Source of the DNA: Gammaproteobacteria bacterium
GTDB taxonomy: Bacteria > Pseudomonadota > Gammaproteobacteria > UBA4575
Reading direction: 5' to 3'
Assembly (NCBI GenBank): GCA_033344735.1
Contig: JAWPMW010000001.1
Span: forward strand, 248,001 to 312,000
Length of the DNA: 64,000 nt
The notes under the pieces were generated by a model. That model saw only the letters and a list, made by a program, of their open reading frames with translations, did no database searches and was not told the origin of the DNA. Made by a program: the position numbers and the translations under genes. Below are positions 25,202-34,248 of this stretch, piece after piece; the stretch's first letter is position 1, and every line of letters begins with the position of its first letter.

Positions 25202-26560
25202 TTATTTGCAGTGTAGTTTGAATATATCATCTGATATCTGGGATACATTAATATCAGAGAAGCGCCCAGTAAGGTCTTGGAAACGAGAAATCCGTTGATG
25301 TAAATAATCAATACTAATAGGTGGGAACCGATGTTTATGATAAGCAGCGCTATTTCGATTAGATGATTTTTTGCTTCTAATTATTTTTACTAATGTGCGC
25401 GCGTTATTATGTACTATACTTGGAGATCTAGCCAGTATGCCGCGTTGACTATATGATGTTTCAATATAATTTTTAGATAATGTGCTAATTATTTTGTCTG
25501 TTGCAAAATCGCCCTCTAGACTGTTGATATGATTCGAAAGTAAATGGTATTTATTACTATTCTTATTGTCTGTTGAGAGTATTGTTTCGACATTTTCTAT
25601 CAAACTTTGATTACTGCTAGCAATATCACATAAGACTTTGGGTAATTTGTCATCAATTTGATCATTAGTTATAGGGTAGTAACCAAGTGTGGGCTTATTT
25701 AATAAAGTAGCTTCAATTGAAGTAGTGCAGCCATTGGAGATTAAGATCTTTGATCCCATTATCCAAGGGATCACATTTCCATTATTGGTTACTTTAATAT
25801 TTGTATGCTCAGAAAAAAGATGTTGCCAGTTTGCTACATTTTCTGAAGGGTGAGGCCGGACGATTATATTTATTGAAGGAAATATTTTTGCTAGTAAAGG
25901 TATAACATTTTTAAATTCATTGAAGAGTATTTGCTTATGTTTAAAGCGATTAGCGATATAATCATCATTAGAATTTTCACTGAAGTTCTTATCTCTATTA
26001 GCTTCATCATTGCCAACGCTAGGGATAAAGTGATTGACCTGGCCAAAATTGGTATTGATGAGAATATAGTTGCCGTGTTCCTCAATAATTTTATTTGTTT
26101 CAGGATTAAAATAGCTGCGTAGCTCTGGTCTTAATATATCTATTCTTGGGTTACCTGTAATATGTACTGGCTGATTACTATAAGCAGAGTAATTTTTAAA
26201 CACATTGGCATCGCTATTACCCCAAGCGAATAAATGATCTATATATCCGAATGCGGTTGGCGATAATCTATGCATATAGTATTGTTCATCAGGCAGTCTT
26301 ACTAAACCTTCTTCGTCCCATGCAGCAATTCTATGACCTAAGCCATTCATGATTTTAAACATTCTGTTGCTGAATCTACGCATACTCTTAGCTAGGTAGA
26401 CTGCATTACGTACTTTTGATGAATGGTGATGAATATAAGCTCGTGAGCCAATAATGGTGTTGAAACCTTTTTCCGCCGCTGCACAAGCAAGTAGTATTTT
26501 TCCATCTAGTTCGCGCACCTGGCTCTCGACAGGAATGAGTAAAGTATTAAACGTACTCAT
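25202..26560 (-). CDS. surface carbohydrate biosynthesis protein (GT-B-like), copy 2
   Basis: A 452-residue soluble protein of the 'surface carbohydrate biosynthesis' family, which resembles GT-B transferases and CDP-glycerol transferases. It begins LLIPVESQVRELDGKILLACAAAEKGF. It carries AWDEEGLVRL, FAWGNSDANVF, GNPRIDILRPE, IIVRPHPSEN and the SNGCTTSIEATLLNKPTLGY nucleotide-site region. It is clearly paralogous to the protein at 28083-29459 (same motifs in the same order). Its ATG overlaps the neuA stop by four bases. A role as nonulosonate or glycan transferase is inferred from position beside neuA/B/C. Confidence 0.78.
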   Translation of the reverse strand: MSTFNTLLIPVESQVRELDGKILLACAAAEKGFNTIIGSRAYIHHHSSKVRNAVYLAKSMRRFSNRMFKIMNGLGHRIAAWDEEGLVRLPDEQYYMHRLSPTAFGYIDHLFAWGNSDANVFKNYSAYSNQPVHITGNPRIDILRPELRSYFNPETNKIIEEHGNYILINTNFGQVNHFIPSVGNDEANRDKNFSENSNDDYIANRFKHKQILFNEFKNVIPLLAKIFPSINIIVRPHPSENVANWQHLFSEHTNIKVTNNGNVIPWIMGSKILISNGCTTSIEATLLNKPTLGYYPITNDQIDDKLPKVLCDIASSNQSLIENVETILSTDNKNSNKYHLLSNHINSLEGDFATDKIISTLSKNYIETSYSQRGILARSPSIVHNNARTLVKIIRSKKSSNRNSAAYHKHRFPPISIDYLHQRISRFQDLTGRFSDINVSQISDDIFKLHCK

Positions 26561-27276
26561 AGCTTATTATATAGCTCATTAAGAAGTACTTCTGCGAGCT
26601 TTAAATCAATTTCTTCATCGATATTTACCACAGGGCGTTCAATTACAAGAGGGATGCATTGCTTCTCCATTAAATTATAGTTGTCTATTAAACTGTTTCG
26701 TGTTGTTGCATAACAGATGCCATTACGATGAAAAAAATCAGGGATTTGTTGGCGGATAGAGTATTTAATTCCACCTTCTAAGTATGAGTTAATAAAACCT
26801 GAATCAGATAATTGTAAAGTTTTGTGTGGGGTATAGTGTCCTGGTGTTTTGCTGACGCTTGCAACGCTGAAAGAGTTTTGTTCTATCAGTAATGTAACAG
26901 CGTTGGTAATATCTTCTGGTGTTCTCATCGGGCTGGTTGGTTCTAACAACACAGAAATATCGAAGCTTTTACTATAATAATCTTCGCAATATAACCAGGC
27001 GTGTCTCCATACATCAATCGACTTTGCATCATCGGTAGATAATTCTTCAGGGCGAGTAAATGGTACGTCTATATTTAATTCTTTTGCATGTTCGCAAATT
27101 TCATCATCATCAGAGCTGAGGATTACTGCATCTATCCAGTTTAGCTGGTTGACGCAATCTGAAGCATGTGAAATTAAAGATTTACCATGAATATGACGTA
27201 GATTTTTTCGAGGTATGCCTTTACTGCCACCACGTGCTGGTATGACAGCAAGAATATTTTTTTTCTTGAATGACAT
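26557..27276 (-). CDS. neuA: acylneuraminate cytidylyltransferase (CMP-sialic-acid synthetase)
   Basis: Activates a sialic or related nonulosonic acid with CTP. The N-terminus AVIPARGGSKGIPRKNLRHI is the family signature. SSDDDEICEHA, the PFTRPEELSTDDA stretch and LLEPTSPMRTPEDI follow in the expected order. The length of 239 is normal for single-domain NeuA. It lies in one - strand operon with neuB and neuC, which complete the pathway. Which nonulosonate is activated (Neu5Ac, legionaminate or other) cannot be told from this sequence. Confidence 0.9.
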   Translation of the reverse strand: MSFKKKNILAVIPARGGSKGIPRKNLRHIHGKSLISHASDCVNQLNWIDAVILSSDDDEICEHAKELNIDVPFTRPEELSTDDAKSIDVWRHAWLYCEDYYSKSFDISVLLEPTSPMRTPEDITNAVTLLIEQNSFSVASVSKTPGHYTPHKTLQLSDSGFINSYLEGGIKYSIRQQIPDFFHRNGICYATTRNSLIDNYNLMEKQCIPLVIERPVVNIDEEIDLKLAEVLLNELYNKL

Positions 27277-27295
27277 GATTAAGTGCGACTAGTGA

Positions 27296-28078
27296 CTAGC
27301 GTTTTTCAGCGAGAATTGAAAAACCGACTGGAAATTTAGTATGTTCGCGCACTAAATTGTCTTTGAATTTTTCTTCCCATTCTTTTAGTTGAGGCCAATG
27401 TTCAGTATAAAACCATTCTTCAGTTTTTTCTCTTTCATCAGGTGGCATGTATTCCAAGGCTTGAAGCCAGCAATAACCAATAGCGCTGAATGGACCGCCA
27501 TCAAGATGTGTGTCTACTGGATGAAGCCCGACTGAACGCATAATTTCATACATTCCATAGGGTGTATAACGCAGATAATCATCGGGAATTTGATGTAGCT
27601 CTCTTAACGTGGGTTCAAACACAAATACTTTCCCATGGGGTTTGGTGATTCTAGCCATTTCACAAAATAAAGTATGTTGGTCAGCTATGTGATGAACTAA
27701 GTTTGGTACTAATACTAAATCAGCAGTATTCTCGGCTAGGCCTGTATTCTCGATAGGTGCACGCTTTGTGATAGGGACGCGTAGAAAATTCTCGTCTACT
27801 ACTTTATCTTTATTATAAGCACCGCGATTATCCGCGCTATTAGGGCTGCAATCGATGGAGATGAATTCTTGTCGATGGAAATATGGGCCGACCAAACTGA
27901 GTCCACCATATAACAGTCCACGCTCTAATGAAACAACAGTAGTCTCAGGTGCCGCTTGCTGAGAAAGTTTTTTTATTTCGCGTAATAATAAATTAAAATG
28001 TGGTAAGCGATCGGTTAAAAAGACCTTTTCCGCAAGGACTTGGGTGTGCTTGTCTAGTTGGTCATTTGAGTAACTCAT
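27296..28078 (-). CDS. class I SAM-dependent methyltransferase
   Basis: A 260-residue soluble Rossmann methyltransferase. The SAM loop is degenerate (TTVVSLERGLLYGGLSLVGPYF) and is followed by ISIDCSPNSADNRGAY. The later ADLVLVPNLVHHIADQHTLFCEMARITKPHGKVFVFEP region is a clear methyltransferase-11-type post-I to motif III stretch. It lies between the two surface-carbohydrate paralogues with gaps of 4-19 bp. A sugar O-methylation or lipid-head modification is possible, but the substrate is unknown. Confidence 0.75.
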   Translation of the reverse strand: MSYSNDQLDKHTQVLAEKVFLTDRLPHFNLLLREIKKLSQQAAPETTVVSLERGLLYGGLSLVGPYFHRQEFISIDCSPNSADNRGAYNKDKVVDENFLRVPITKRAPIENTGLAENTADLVLVPNLVHHIADQHTLFCEMARITKPHGKVFVFEPTLRELHQIPDDYLRYTPYGMYEIMRSVGLHPVDTHLDGGPFSAIGYCWLQALEYMPPDEREKTEEWFYTEHWPQLKEWEEKFKDNLVREHTKFPVGFSILAEKR

Positions 28079-28082
28079 ATGC

Positions 28083-29459
28083 TTATTGTACTAGAAAAAT
28101 ATGTGGGGATACCTGTTTAATCTCTACTGGTTTGTCTGTGTTGATAATTTGAGCAAATCGATCGATTTTGGTTTGTAACTCCTTTTGCTCCAATGTTGGA
28201 AATCGCACTTGTTGAAAAGAATGATGGTATTTAGAACTTTTGAATATACCTTTGATGCGTTTTATTGTCCTACGTTTAGATGCTAGTAGCTTTCCATGCA
28301 TTTTGTCGGCCAGAGAGTTCTCAGATTTTGGTGTGTTGAGAATTTGCTTGATAATATCAATAATACTAGAACAACTTAGTTTGTCTTTATCAAACTCAAT
28401 ATATTTATTAAGTATTGATGAATCTAATGTAGGTGTAATATCATTCAAGTATTTATCTAACATTTTGGCCACTTCAGAATGATCTGAGCATTGATGACTG
28501 AGTTGATCCGGTATAATTGCGTCATAACCGTATCGTAGATCTACTGTCGGCACATAAGCTATAGCCGGTTTGTTAGAGAGGTATGCTTCAATGCCAGTGG
28601 TACATCCGCTGTGGATAACTGCAGTTGCAGACCTAATCCAAGGGATAACGTTACCTTTTTGCACTACTTCAACATTATTATGTTGTGCGGCAACGCTATA
28701 ATATATATCTTTATTTTCTACAGGATGAGGGCGGATAATAAATTTTATATCTTTGAATTTATCAGCAAGATAAGGAATTAATGATATAAAATTTTCGTAA
28801 ATTGATTGCTTGAATTTAGCGCGTCCTTCAGAAAACTGTCGTCCCATTCCGGTAGCACCTCGACCCATGTCTTTGTAGTTGCCATTTTCATCTTTGGTAG
28901 TAAATAAATTATGTATTGGTAAATGTGCATTAACATTTCCAAAGTTGGTATTGAGTAAAATAAACTTCCCATGATTTTTAATAATATCGGTTATTTCATC
29001 TTCATAATAGTATGCAAATTCTTTGCGAAGCATGTCTAAGCGGGGGTTACCAACTTTGTATATAGGTAATGTTTGTGGAAGTGAAGGGTATGATCTGAAT
29101 AAATCTTCATTTTCTTGTCCCCATGCGAATAAATATGAGATATAAGAAGCTGCAATAGGTGAAAGTCTGCGTTTGAAATAGATATCAGCTGGATAATGAA
29201 CTAATGCTTCTTCGTCCCACGCACAAATTGTGTGACCTAGCTTAGATAAGATGCGAAACATTTTGTCACTACGTTGAGTAAAGCTTTTAGCTAGATAGAT
29301 ACTGCGTGGAAATTTGGTAATCATGATGTCCATCTCTGTTCGATAACCAATATAGCTTTTAATACCTTCTTTAGCTGCACATACTGCCAGTAGTAGCTTG
29401 GGATCCAGCTCGCGCACTTGATTTTCAATAGGGATTAATAATGGTTGAGTGCTAGACAC
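28083..29459 (-). CDS. surface carbohydrate biosynthesis protein (GT-B-like), copy 1
   Basis: Paralogue of the protein at 25202-26560. Shared landmarks are LLIPIENQVRELDPKLLLAVCAAKEG, AWDEEALVHYPADIYFKRRLSP, FAWGQENEDLF, GNPRLDMLRKE, LLNTNFGNVN, FIIRPHPVENKD and IHSGCTTGIEAYLSNKPAIAY. The length of 458 is close to its partner. Two diverged copies in one operon suggest two successive or alternative transfers onto a surface glycan. No signal peptide or membrane segment is seen, so it acts at the cytoplasmic face. Confidence 0.78.
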   Translation of the reverse strand: MSSTQPLLIPIENQVRELDPKLLLAVCAAKEGIKSYIGYRTEMDIMITKFPRSIYLAKSFTQRSDKMFRILSKLGHTICAWDEEALVHYPADIYFKRRLSPIAASYISYLFAWGQENEDLFRSYPSLPQTLPIYKVGNPRLDMLRKEFAYYYEDEITDIIKNHGKFILLNTNFGNVNAHLPIHNLFTTKDENGNYKDMGRGATGMGRQFSEGRAKFKQSIYENFISLIPYLADKFKDIKFIIRPHPVENKDIYYSVAAQHNNVEVVQKGNVIPWIRSATAVIHSGCTTGIEAYLSNKPAIAYVPTVDLRYGYDAIIPDQLSHQCSDHSEVAKMLDKYLNDITPTLDSSILNKYIEFDKDKLSCSSIIDIIKQILNTPKSENSLADKMHGKLLASKRRTIKRIKGIFKSSKYHHSFQQVRFPTLEQKELQTKIDRFAQIINTDKPVEIKQVSPHIFLVQ

Positions 29460-29463
29460 TGAT

Positions 29464-30513
29464 TTAAATAATTTTATTAGTTAGTTGATCCCATCTTGTT
29501 TCAAATGCATCGATTATTTTTTTATCATAACAGCAAGCGACGACTTCATGATTCAACATGAAAGATCTGGAAGACCAATTAAAACTGCCGAACATCACGC
29601 AGTGTTCTTGATCAGATTTATATAAGATGAACTTGTTATGCATTAAACAGTTATTCTCTAATTTTGGTTGATAATATTTTATTTTATGCTTTTCCAGAAA
29701 AGCCAATTGCTTATTAGGCACTCTACGCTGACTTGATTCTAAAATTAATTCTATTTTCTTTCCAGCTCTCATAGCGATTTTTATTGGCCTTAAGATGCCT
29801 GGCCCCTTAAGGTGAGAGATAGCACATTTAACAATTGCATTATTATCTTTTCTCGATAGTAATATGTTGATAGGGTGAGTATGCAGTCTAGGAAGAAAGT
29901 CAATTGTCCAGTTTTTCGATCGATAAGAGATATTGTGTGTTGATGAAACACGTGCAAACATTCTTCGCCAAAAATTTTGTATATTTGAAATGTAATTTTT
30001 CAGGTATTTTACAGTTTCTTGATCATTGACTGTTACTAATACATTGTGACTGATTGAGTGATCACCAATTTTATTAATCGAATCTTCACTAAGATGCACT
30101 ACTCCAGCGGTCGGGTTGTAAGAACCTAATAGTACTCGTGGAGCAGGGTGGGAAAAGTAATATAGTTTGCTATGAAGATGTGCATGCCAGTGTATTCCTA
30201 TATATTCCCATAAGGGTCTAATTTTTACGACGTTAATTTTAATTGATGAGTTATTAAGTTGTGAAATCTTGTTAATACACATGAGATTAATACTGGGAGA
30301 GCGTGGTCTCCCGTCTAAAGTTAATTCTACATTTACACCTCGTGTGGATGCATCAATTAAGGCTTGCAATATAATAGGATCATTTAAGTAGTAGCATAGC
30401 CAGTTGATATTGCCATTAGCAGGAACTGCGTTTATATGCTCAATTAAAATATCACGCAGCAAATTTTTGCTTTTATCAGGACCGCCAAAGTAAGTCGTAG
30501 GTAAGTTTGTCAC
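29464..30513 (-). CDS. phospholipase-D-like protein with atypical HKD motifs
   Basis: A 349-residue protein with the two-lobed PLD layout. The first half-site has H114-S-K116 followed by G130-S-Y-N. The second has H292-N-K294 followed by G309-S-F-N. Both His/Lys pairs and both GSxN motifs are present. The Asp expected four residues after each Lys is missing or shifted (Ser121 in the first; the second has Asp301, two places late). Phosphatidyl transfer or phosphodiesterase chemistry remains plausible because the catalytic His is kept. It sits between neuC and a surface-carbohydrate gene with 4-18 bp gaps, so a lipid-head or glycan-phosphate linkage is a reasonable target. Confidence 0.72.
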   Translation of the reverse strand: MTNLPTTYFGGPDKSKNLLRDILIEHINAVPANGNINWLCYYLNDPIILQALIDASTRGVNVELTLDGRPRSPSINLMCINKISQLNNSSIKINVVKIRPLWEYIGIHWHAHLHSKLYYFSHPAPRVLLGSYNPTAGVVHLSEDSINKIGDHSISHNVLVTVNDQETVKYLKNYISNIQNFWRRMFARVSSTHNISYRSKNWTIDFLPRLHTHPINILLSRKDNNAIVKCAISHLKGPGILRPIKIAMRAGKKIELILESSQRRVPNKQLAFLEKHKIKYYQPKLENNCLMHNKFILYKSDQEHCVMFGSFNWSSRSFMLNHEVVACCYDKKIIDAFETRWDQLTNKII

Positions 30514-30531
30514 GGTGCAGACACGCGAATA

Positions 30532-31686
30532 TTAATATCGCAGTGTTTTTTCAGTGTTGTTACCGGCATTAGCTATTGTTTCGGCAATACGTATACCTGC
30601 TTTGCCGTTTCCATACAGTGGATTAGAGGAGTACTTCCCATGTTTGACTTGTTTAAGTAGTGCGTTTTTAATTTCTTCACTATTGTATGTCACATCGATA
30701 ACATTCTCTCCGCGATCTCTACCATTTTGGCGGCTACCAATGTTCACTGAAGGAGCGCCTATAAAAGTGCTTTCTCGAATCCCTACACTTGAATTTCCCA
30801 CAATGCATTCGCTACGGTTTAGTAGTTGAATAAAATTTTCTGGTGGGAGATTTTTAACAAAGTGAATGTGATTTGTTTCATTGTTCTCTCTGAATGCGCG
30901 AATGCCTTTGGATGTGCCGTCAGAGCCAGCATCAACATTTGGCCAAAACCAAAGTGTTGGAATTTGACATTGCTCAATTGCCTGAAGTGTTTGTTCTATA
31001 TGAAGTCGCGCTTGTTTATACTCTGTTGTCACCGGGTGTTGCATGACTATAATGAATGGTTTATTTAAGTCTACATTAGCGCCAACGCCACCTAGTTGTT
31101 TAGCAATACGGCCTACATTATCAGCTTGATTTTCACAGGCCTGCATAGCTAAGTCGATAGAGGGGCATCCAGTTATATACACTTGCTGAGGATTTTCACC
31201 CATTTTAATTACGCGTTGAGCAGCTTGTTCACCTGAAACACAGTGAATATCGGCAAGCTTAGTAATAGAGTGCCTGACTTTTTCATCTATTGAGCCAGTT
31301 ACTTCGCCACCTTGCACATGCACCAAGGGGATATGCATATAGCTTGCTGCAATGGCCGTTGCCATGGTTTCAAAGCGATCTGCAATTGTGACAACAAAAT
31401 CAGGTTGAAGGTTATCAAATACGGTGGCAAGTTCTGTCACGCCAAGTCCAGTAGACTTTGCTGAAGTTACTGGGTTTTCTCCCTCGAGAATCATATAGAC
31501 ACGTCGATCAATAGTAAAACCTTCACTTTCTATAACTTTGTCAGCACTGCCATAACGGTCGAGTAGTGCAGATGCCGCGACTACTAATTGTAATTCTAAT
31601 TCTTTGTGTTCACAGATAGCGTGAAGTAGAGAGCGAATTCTAGCGTAACTGGGTCTAGCAGTAATAACGACACATACTTTGCGCAC
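30532..31686 (-). CDS. neuC: UDP-N-acetylglucosamine 2-epimerase, hydrolysing (NeuC family)
   Basis: Would release ManNAc or a related 2-acetamido sugar for the NeuB condensation. Seen are the family start VCVVITARPSYARIRSLL, DFVVTIADRFETMATAIAA, the HVQGGEVTGSIDEKVRHSITKLADIHCV stretch, and EC(I)VGNSSVGIRESTFIGAPSVNIG with GRDRGENV near the end. The length of 384 fits NeuC. It lies six bases downstream of neuB in the same operon. The natural substrate could be UDP-GlcNAc or a 6-deoxy analogue, as in legionaminate routes; no aminotransferase for the latter is in the window. Confidence 0.9.
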   Translation of the reverse strand: MRKVCVVITARPSYARIRSLLHAICEHKELELQLVVAASALLDRYGSADKVIESEGFTIDRRVYMILEGENPVTSAKSTGLGVTELATVFDNLQPDFVVTIADRFETMATAIAASYMHIPLVHVQGGEVTGSIDEKVRHSITKLADIHCVSGEQAAQRVIKMGENPQQVYITGCPSIDLAMQACENQADNVGRIAKQLGGVGANVDLNKPFIIVMQHPVTTEYKQARLHIEQTLQAIEQCQIPTLWFWPNVDAGSDGTSKGIRAFRENNETNHIHFVKNLPPENFIQLLNRSECIVGNSSVGIRESTFIGAPSVNIGSRQNGRDRGENVIDVTYNSEEIKNALLKQVKHGKYSSNPLYGNGKAGIRIAETIANAGNNTEKTLRY

Positions 31687-31692
31687 TTTTTG

Positions 31693-32739
31693 CTACTCCA
31701 AATTCTCTAATTGAATCATCGAGTTTGCTTCGATATCAATACGTGTTTTTTTGCCAAGTACCTGATTGATTTTATTGGCCGGGATACCGGTACCAGGCTT
31801 CTTAGTTGTAATCATATCAGCGCTAACAACTTGGCCTTTTTTGATTGGTGTCGTTGCATATAGACTCTTCATGAAAATTTTGCGTAAAGGCTCTGCTTCT
31901 GCATCAGGAGAAGACTTGTCGACTGGGTGATTAATAGTTTTTTCGATATAACGAATGCCTTCAACTAAAGTTTTTAGTTCTTGGGTCGTAATCGAAGCAA
32001 CCACATCGGGGCCGAACATCTCTCTACTTAGTGTTATATGTACTTCTAGTACTTGAATATTTTGTGCTGCAGCCGCAAGACCAGAGTAAATAGTTCCAGA
32101 ATGATCAGATAAACCAACTGCACAATTATAATCATCTCTAAATTGATTTATTACATTTAGTCCAAGTCTTTCAGGACTGCAAGGGTATTGAGATGTACAT
32201 TGAAGTAGTGCCAATGGACTATTGGCTTTCTGGATATATGCCACTGCTTCAGTAATTTCAGCGCTAGCGCTTAAACCGGTAGATAAAATCACTGGCTTTT
32301 GAGTTGCAAGAATGCAATCGAATAGAGGTGTATTCGTGATTTCACCAGATGCAATTTTCCATGCACCTATTCCTAAGTTTTCTAAAAGCTCTACAGCTTT
32401 AATTGAAAATGGAGAACTTAAAAAATGTAAGCCTATCTGGTCGGCATGACGTTTAAGTTCTTGCCATTGTGAAGGAGTAAATTCCATGCGTCGCCAATAG
32501 TCCATGCGCGTGTCATCTTGTTGGCTAAACTTGGTGCGCCAGGGTTCTGCAAGCGTGCTTTCTTCTTCTGCTATGTGAGTTTGGAACTTAATTGCATCAG
32601 CGCCTGCATTAGCGGCAGCATCAATATGCGCATGCGCCATGCCTAAGCTACCGTCATGATTTTGTGCAACTTCAGCGATAATGGCACATGAGCCATTATT
32701 AACAGGATTGTCTAACCAAGTTTGAGTTTTCACAGTCAT
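31693..32739 (-). CDS. neuB: N-acetylneuraminate (nonulosonate) synthase
   Basis: Condenses a 2-acetamido hexose with phosphoenolpyruvate. The NeuB barrel shows AEVAQNHDGSLGMAHAHIDAAANAGADAIKFQTH, HFLSSPFSIKAVELLE, GAWKIASGEITNTPLF, VILSTGLSASAEI and SDHSG. The C-terminal SAF (antifreeze-like) domain carries SLYATTPIKKGQVVSADM and KKPGTGIPANKINQVLGK. The length of 348 is typical. It is followed by neuC at six bases. It comes 41 bp after the serine-palmitoyltransferase-like gene, so the sugar and lipid genes appear to be read together. Confidence 0.92.
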   Translation of the reverse strand: MTVKTQTWLDNPVNNGSCAIIAEVAQNHDGSLGMAHAHIDAAANAGADAIKFQTHIAEEESTLAEPWRTKFSQQDDTRMDYWRRMEFTPSQWQELKRHADQIGLHFLSSPFSIKAVELLENLGIGAWKIASGEITNTPLFDCILATQKPVILSTGLSASAEITEAVAYIQKANSPLALLQCTSQYPCSPERLGLNVINQFRDDYNCAVGLSDHSGTIYSGLAAAAQNIQVLEVHITLSREMFGPDVVASITTQELKTLVEGIRYIEKTINHPVDKSSPDAEAEPLRKIFMKSLYATTPIKKGQVVSADMITTKKPGTGIPANKINQVLGKKTRIDIEANSMIQLENLE

Positions 32740-32780
32740 GAGTACCTTTTACTGCCTATTGTGAATAGACTTGCAGGTCC

Positions 32781-33980
32781 TTAAGCTAATTGCTCTTTCA
32801 GTGCAGGAACTTGGAAACTTGCAAATGCATCAAGAACAACATCAAGTTGCGCGCGAGTATGTGCTGCACTGACACTACAGCGTAGTAAGCATTTGCTATT
32901 TGGTGTGGCTGGTGGCATGACTAAATTCACATAGATACCGCGATCAAATAATTTCTTCCACATGGCTAAGGCGTTCTCACGTTCGCCAACATTGACAGCT
33001 ATGACTGGACTGACTTCTGGGCTTAGATCGTAGCCCATCACTTTTAAGCCGTCATATAGTCTATTTGCATTCTCCCACAATTGTTTGCGCAAACCTGGGT
33101 TGTTGCGAATTATTTCAAGAGCGGCCCTTGTTGATGCAATAGTACCAGGTGAGGGAGATGCAGTGAAAATATAAGGGCGACTTGTATATCTTATTACTTC
33201 TAATTCAGAATGCTGGCTTACGCAGTAACCACCTATACCAGCTAAACTTTTGCTGAATGTGCCGGTAATAAAGTCTACGTGCTCCTCTACTTCTAACTCT
33301 TGTGAAAGGCCGCGTCCACTTTCTCCTAGCACGCCTAATGAATGTGCTTCGTCTACCAATAGTAAAGCATCATATTTTTGTTTAACGGCGACGATTTCTT
33401 TTAAATTACCACGATCACCAAGCATACTATAGATGCCTTCGATTATTATTAAGGTGGTTGATGCTTTGTCACCAAGTCTACGCAAGCGCTTATCTAAGTC
33501 TTCTGCATTATTATGTCTGAAGTGAATAATATCAGCACCACTTAAATTACAGCCATCGTAAATAGATGCATGACAGTGTTCATCTATCATGATCGTATCG
33601 CCTTTGCTAACTAAGGCTGAAATCATGCCTAAGTTGGCAGTGTAGCCAGTTGAGAATACAATTGAGTTTGATACACCATAAAAATCTGCTAACTCATTTT
33701 CGAGATCTTGATGTCCCGCATAAGAGCCATTAGCTAGACGTGAGCCGGTAGTGCCTGTTCCGTAAGTTCTGGTTGCTTGATGATTGGCATTAATACATTG
33801 ATTATCAAATGTCAGGCCAAGATAATTATTAGTACCGACTAAAATGGTTCTTCTGCCTTTTACGCTGCCTTCAGTGGCAGAGTATAAATGTTCGATGACT
33901 GCGCCAAGAGGAGCCATTCTGTCATCATCCATAGTGGCATGTTGTTGAGTGAATTGTTGAAGTCGGTCTAGCAGGCTCAT
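32781..33980 (-). CDS. spt: serine palmitoyltransferase-like alpha-oxoamine synthase
   Basis: PLP enzyme of the AOS family (KBL, BioF, ALAS, SPT). The PLP lysine is K244 in GTFSKSLAGIGG, with H137 stacking (DEHCHASIYDG) and DEAHSLGVLGE at 210-220. Glycine-rich GTGTTGSRLANGSY lies near 74-87. BioF/KBL identity cannot be excluded on motifs alone. An acyl carrier protein gene five bases upstream and the adjacent reductase and acyl-AMP ligase reproduce the Caulobacter ceramide gene order, which points to condensing serine with an acyl-ACP to 3-oxo-sphinganine. No biotin or threonine-degradation genes are nearby. Confidence 0.8.
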   Translation of the reverse strand: MSLLDRLQQFTQQHATMDDDRMAPLGAVIEHLYSATEGSVKGRRTILVGTNNYLGLTFDNQCINANHQATRTYGTGTTGSRLANGSYAGHQDLENELADFYGVSNSIVFSTGYTANLGMISALVSKGDTIMIDEHCHASIYDGCNLSGADIIHFRHNNAEDLDKRLRRLGDKASTTLIIIEGIYSMLGDRGNLKEIVAVKQKYDALLLVDEAHSLGVLGESGRGLSQELEVEEHVDFITGTFSKSLAGIGGYCVSQHSELEVIRYTSRPYIFTASPSPGTIASTRAALEIIRNNPGLRKQLWENANRLYDGLKVMGYDLSPEVSPVIAVNVGERENALAMWKKLFDRGIYVNLVMPPATPNSKCLLRCSVSAAHTRAQLDVVLDAFASFQVPALKEQLA

Positions 33981-33985
33981 TAGTA

Positions 33986-34234
33986 TTAAGTGCTCTTTAG
34001 TTTTGATATTTCAGCAGCTAAGTCAGATACAGTATTCACATCCGGCAGCGAATTAAGTGGGATAGAAATATCAAAATAATCTTCTAACTCCATCATTAGC
34101 TCCATCACCATGACAGAGTCTAATTCTAGATCTCTCATGAGATGTTGGGATTCTGTAATTTCAATGTCTTGCTTTACAAATTTACCCAACAGTTTAATTA
34201 CATCGCTTTGTATAGCGGTTGAATCGTCAGCCAT
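33986..34234 (-). CDS. acyl carrier protein
   Basis: An 82-residue helical carrier protein. The phosphopantetheine attachment serine is S40 in DLELDSVMVMEL. It is not in a fab cluster. It lies between the SPT-like gene (5 bp away) and the reductase gene (14 bp), so it is most likely a dedicated carrier that feeds acyl chains to the SPT-like enzyme. The acyl-AMP ligase of the operon would load it. Confidence 0.9.
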   Translation of the reverse strand: MADDSTAIQSDVIKLLGKFVKQDIEITESQHLMRDLELDSVMVMELMMELEDYFDISIPLNSLPDVNTVSDLAAEISKLKST

Positions 34235-34248
34235 GAATATGCATATGT

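Noticed and set aside
32781-33980. Biotin synthesis enzyme BioF or threonine-degrading KBL
   Set aside because: The fold is shared, but there are no bio or tdh genes nearby and the ACP, reductase and acyl-AMP ligase neighbours fit serine palmitoyltransferase better. It is not strictly excluded.
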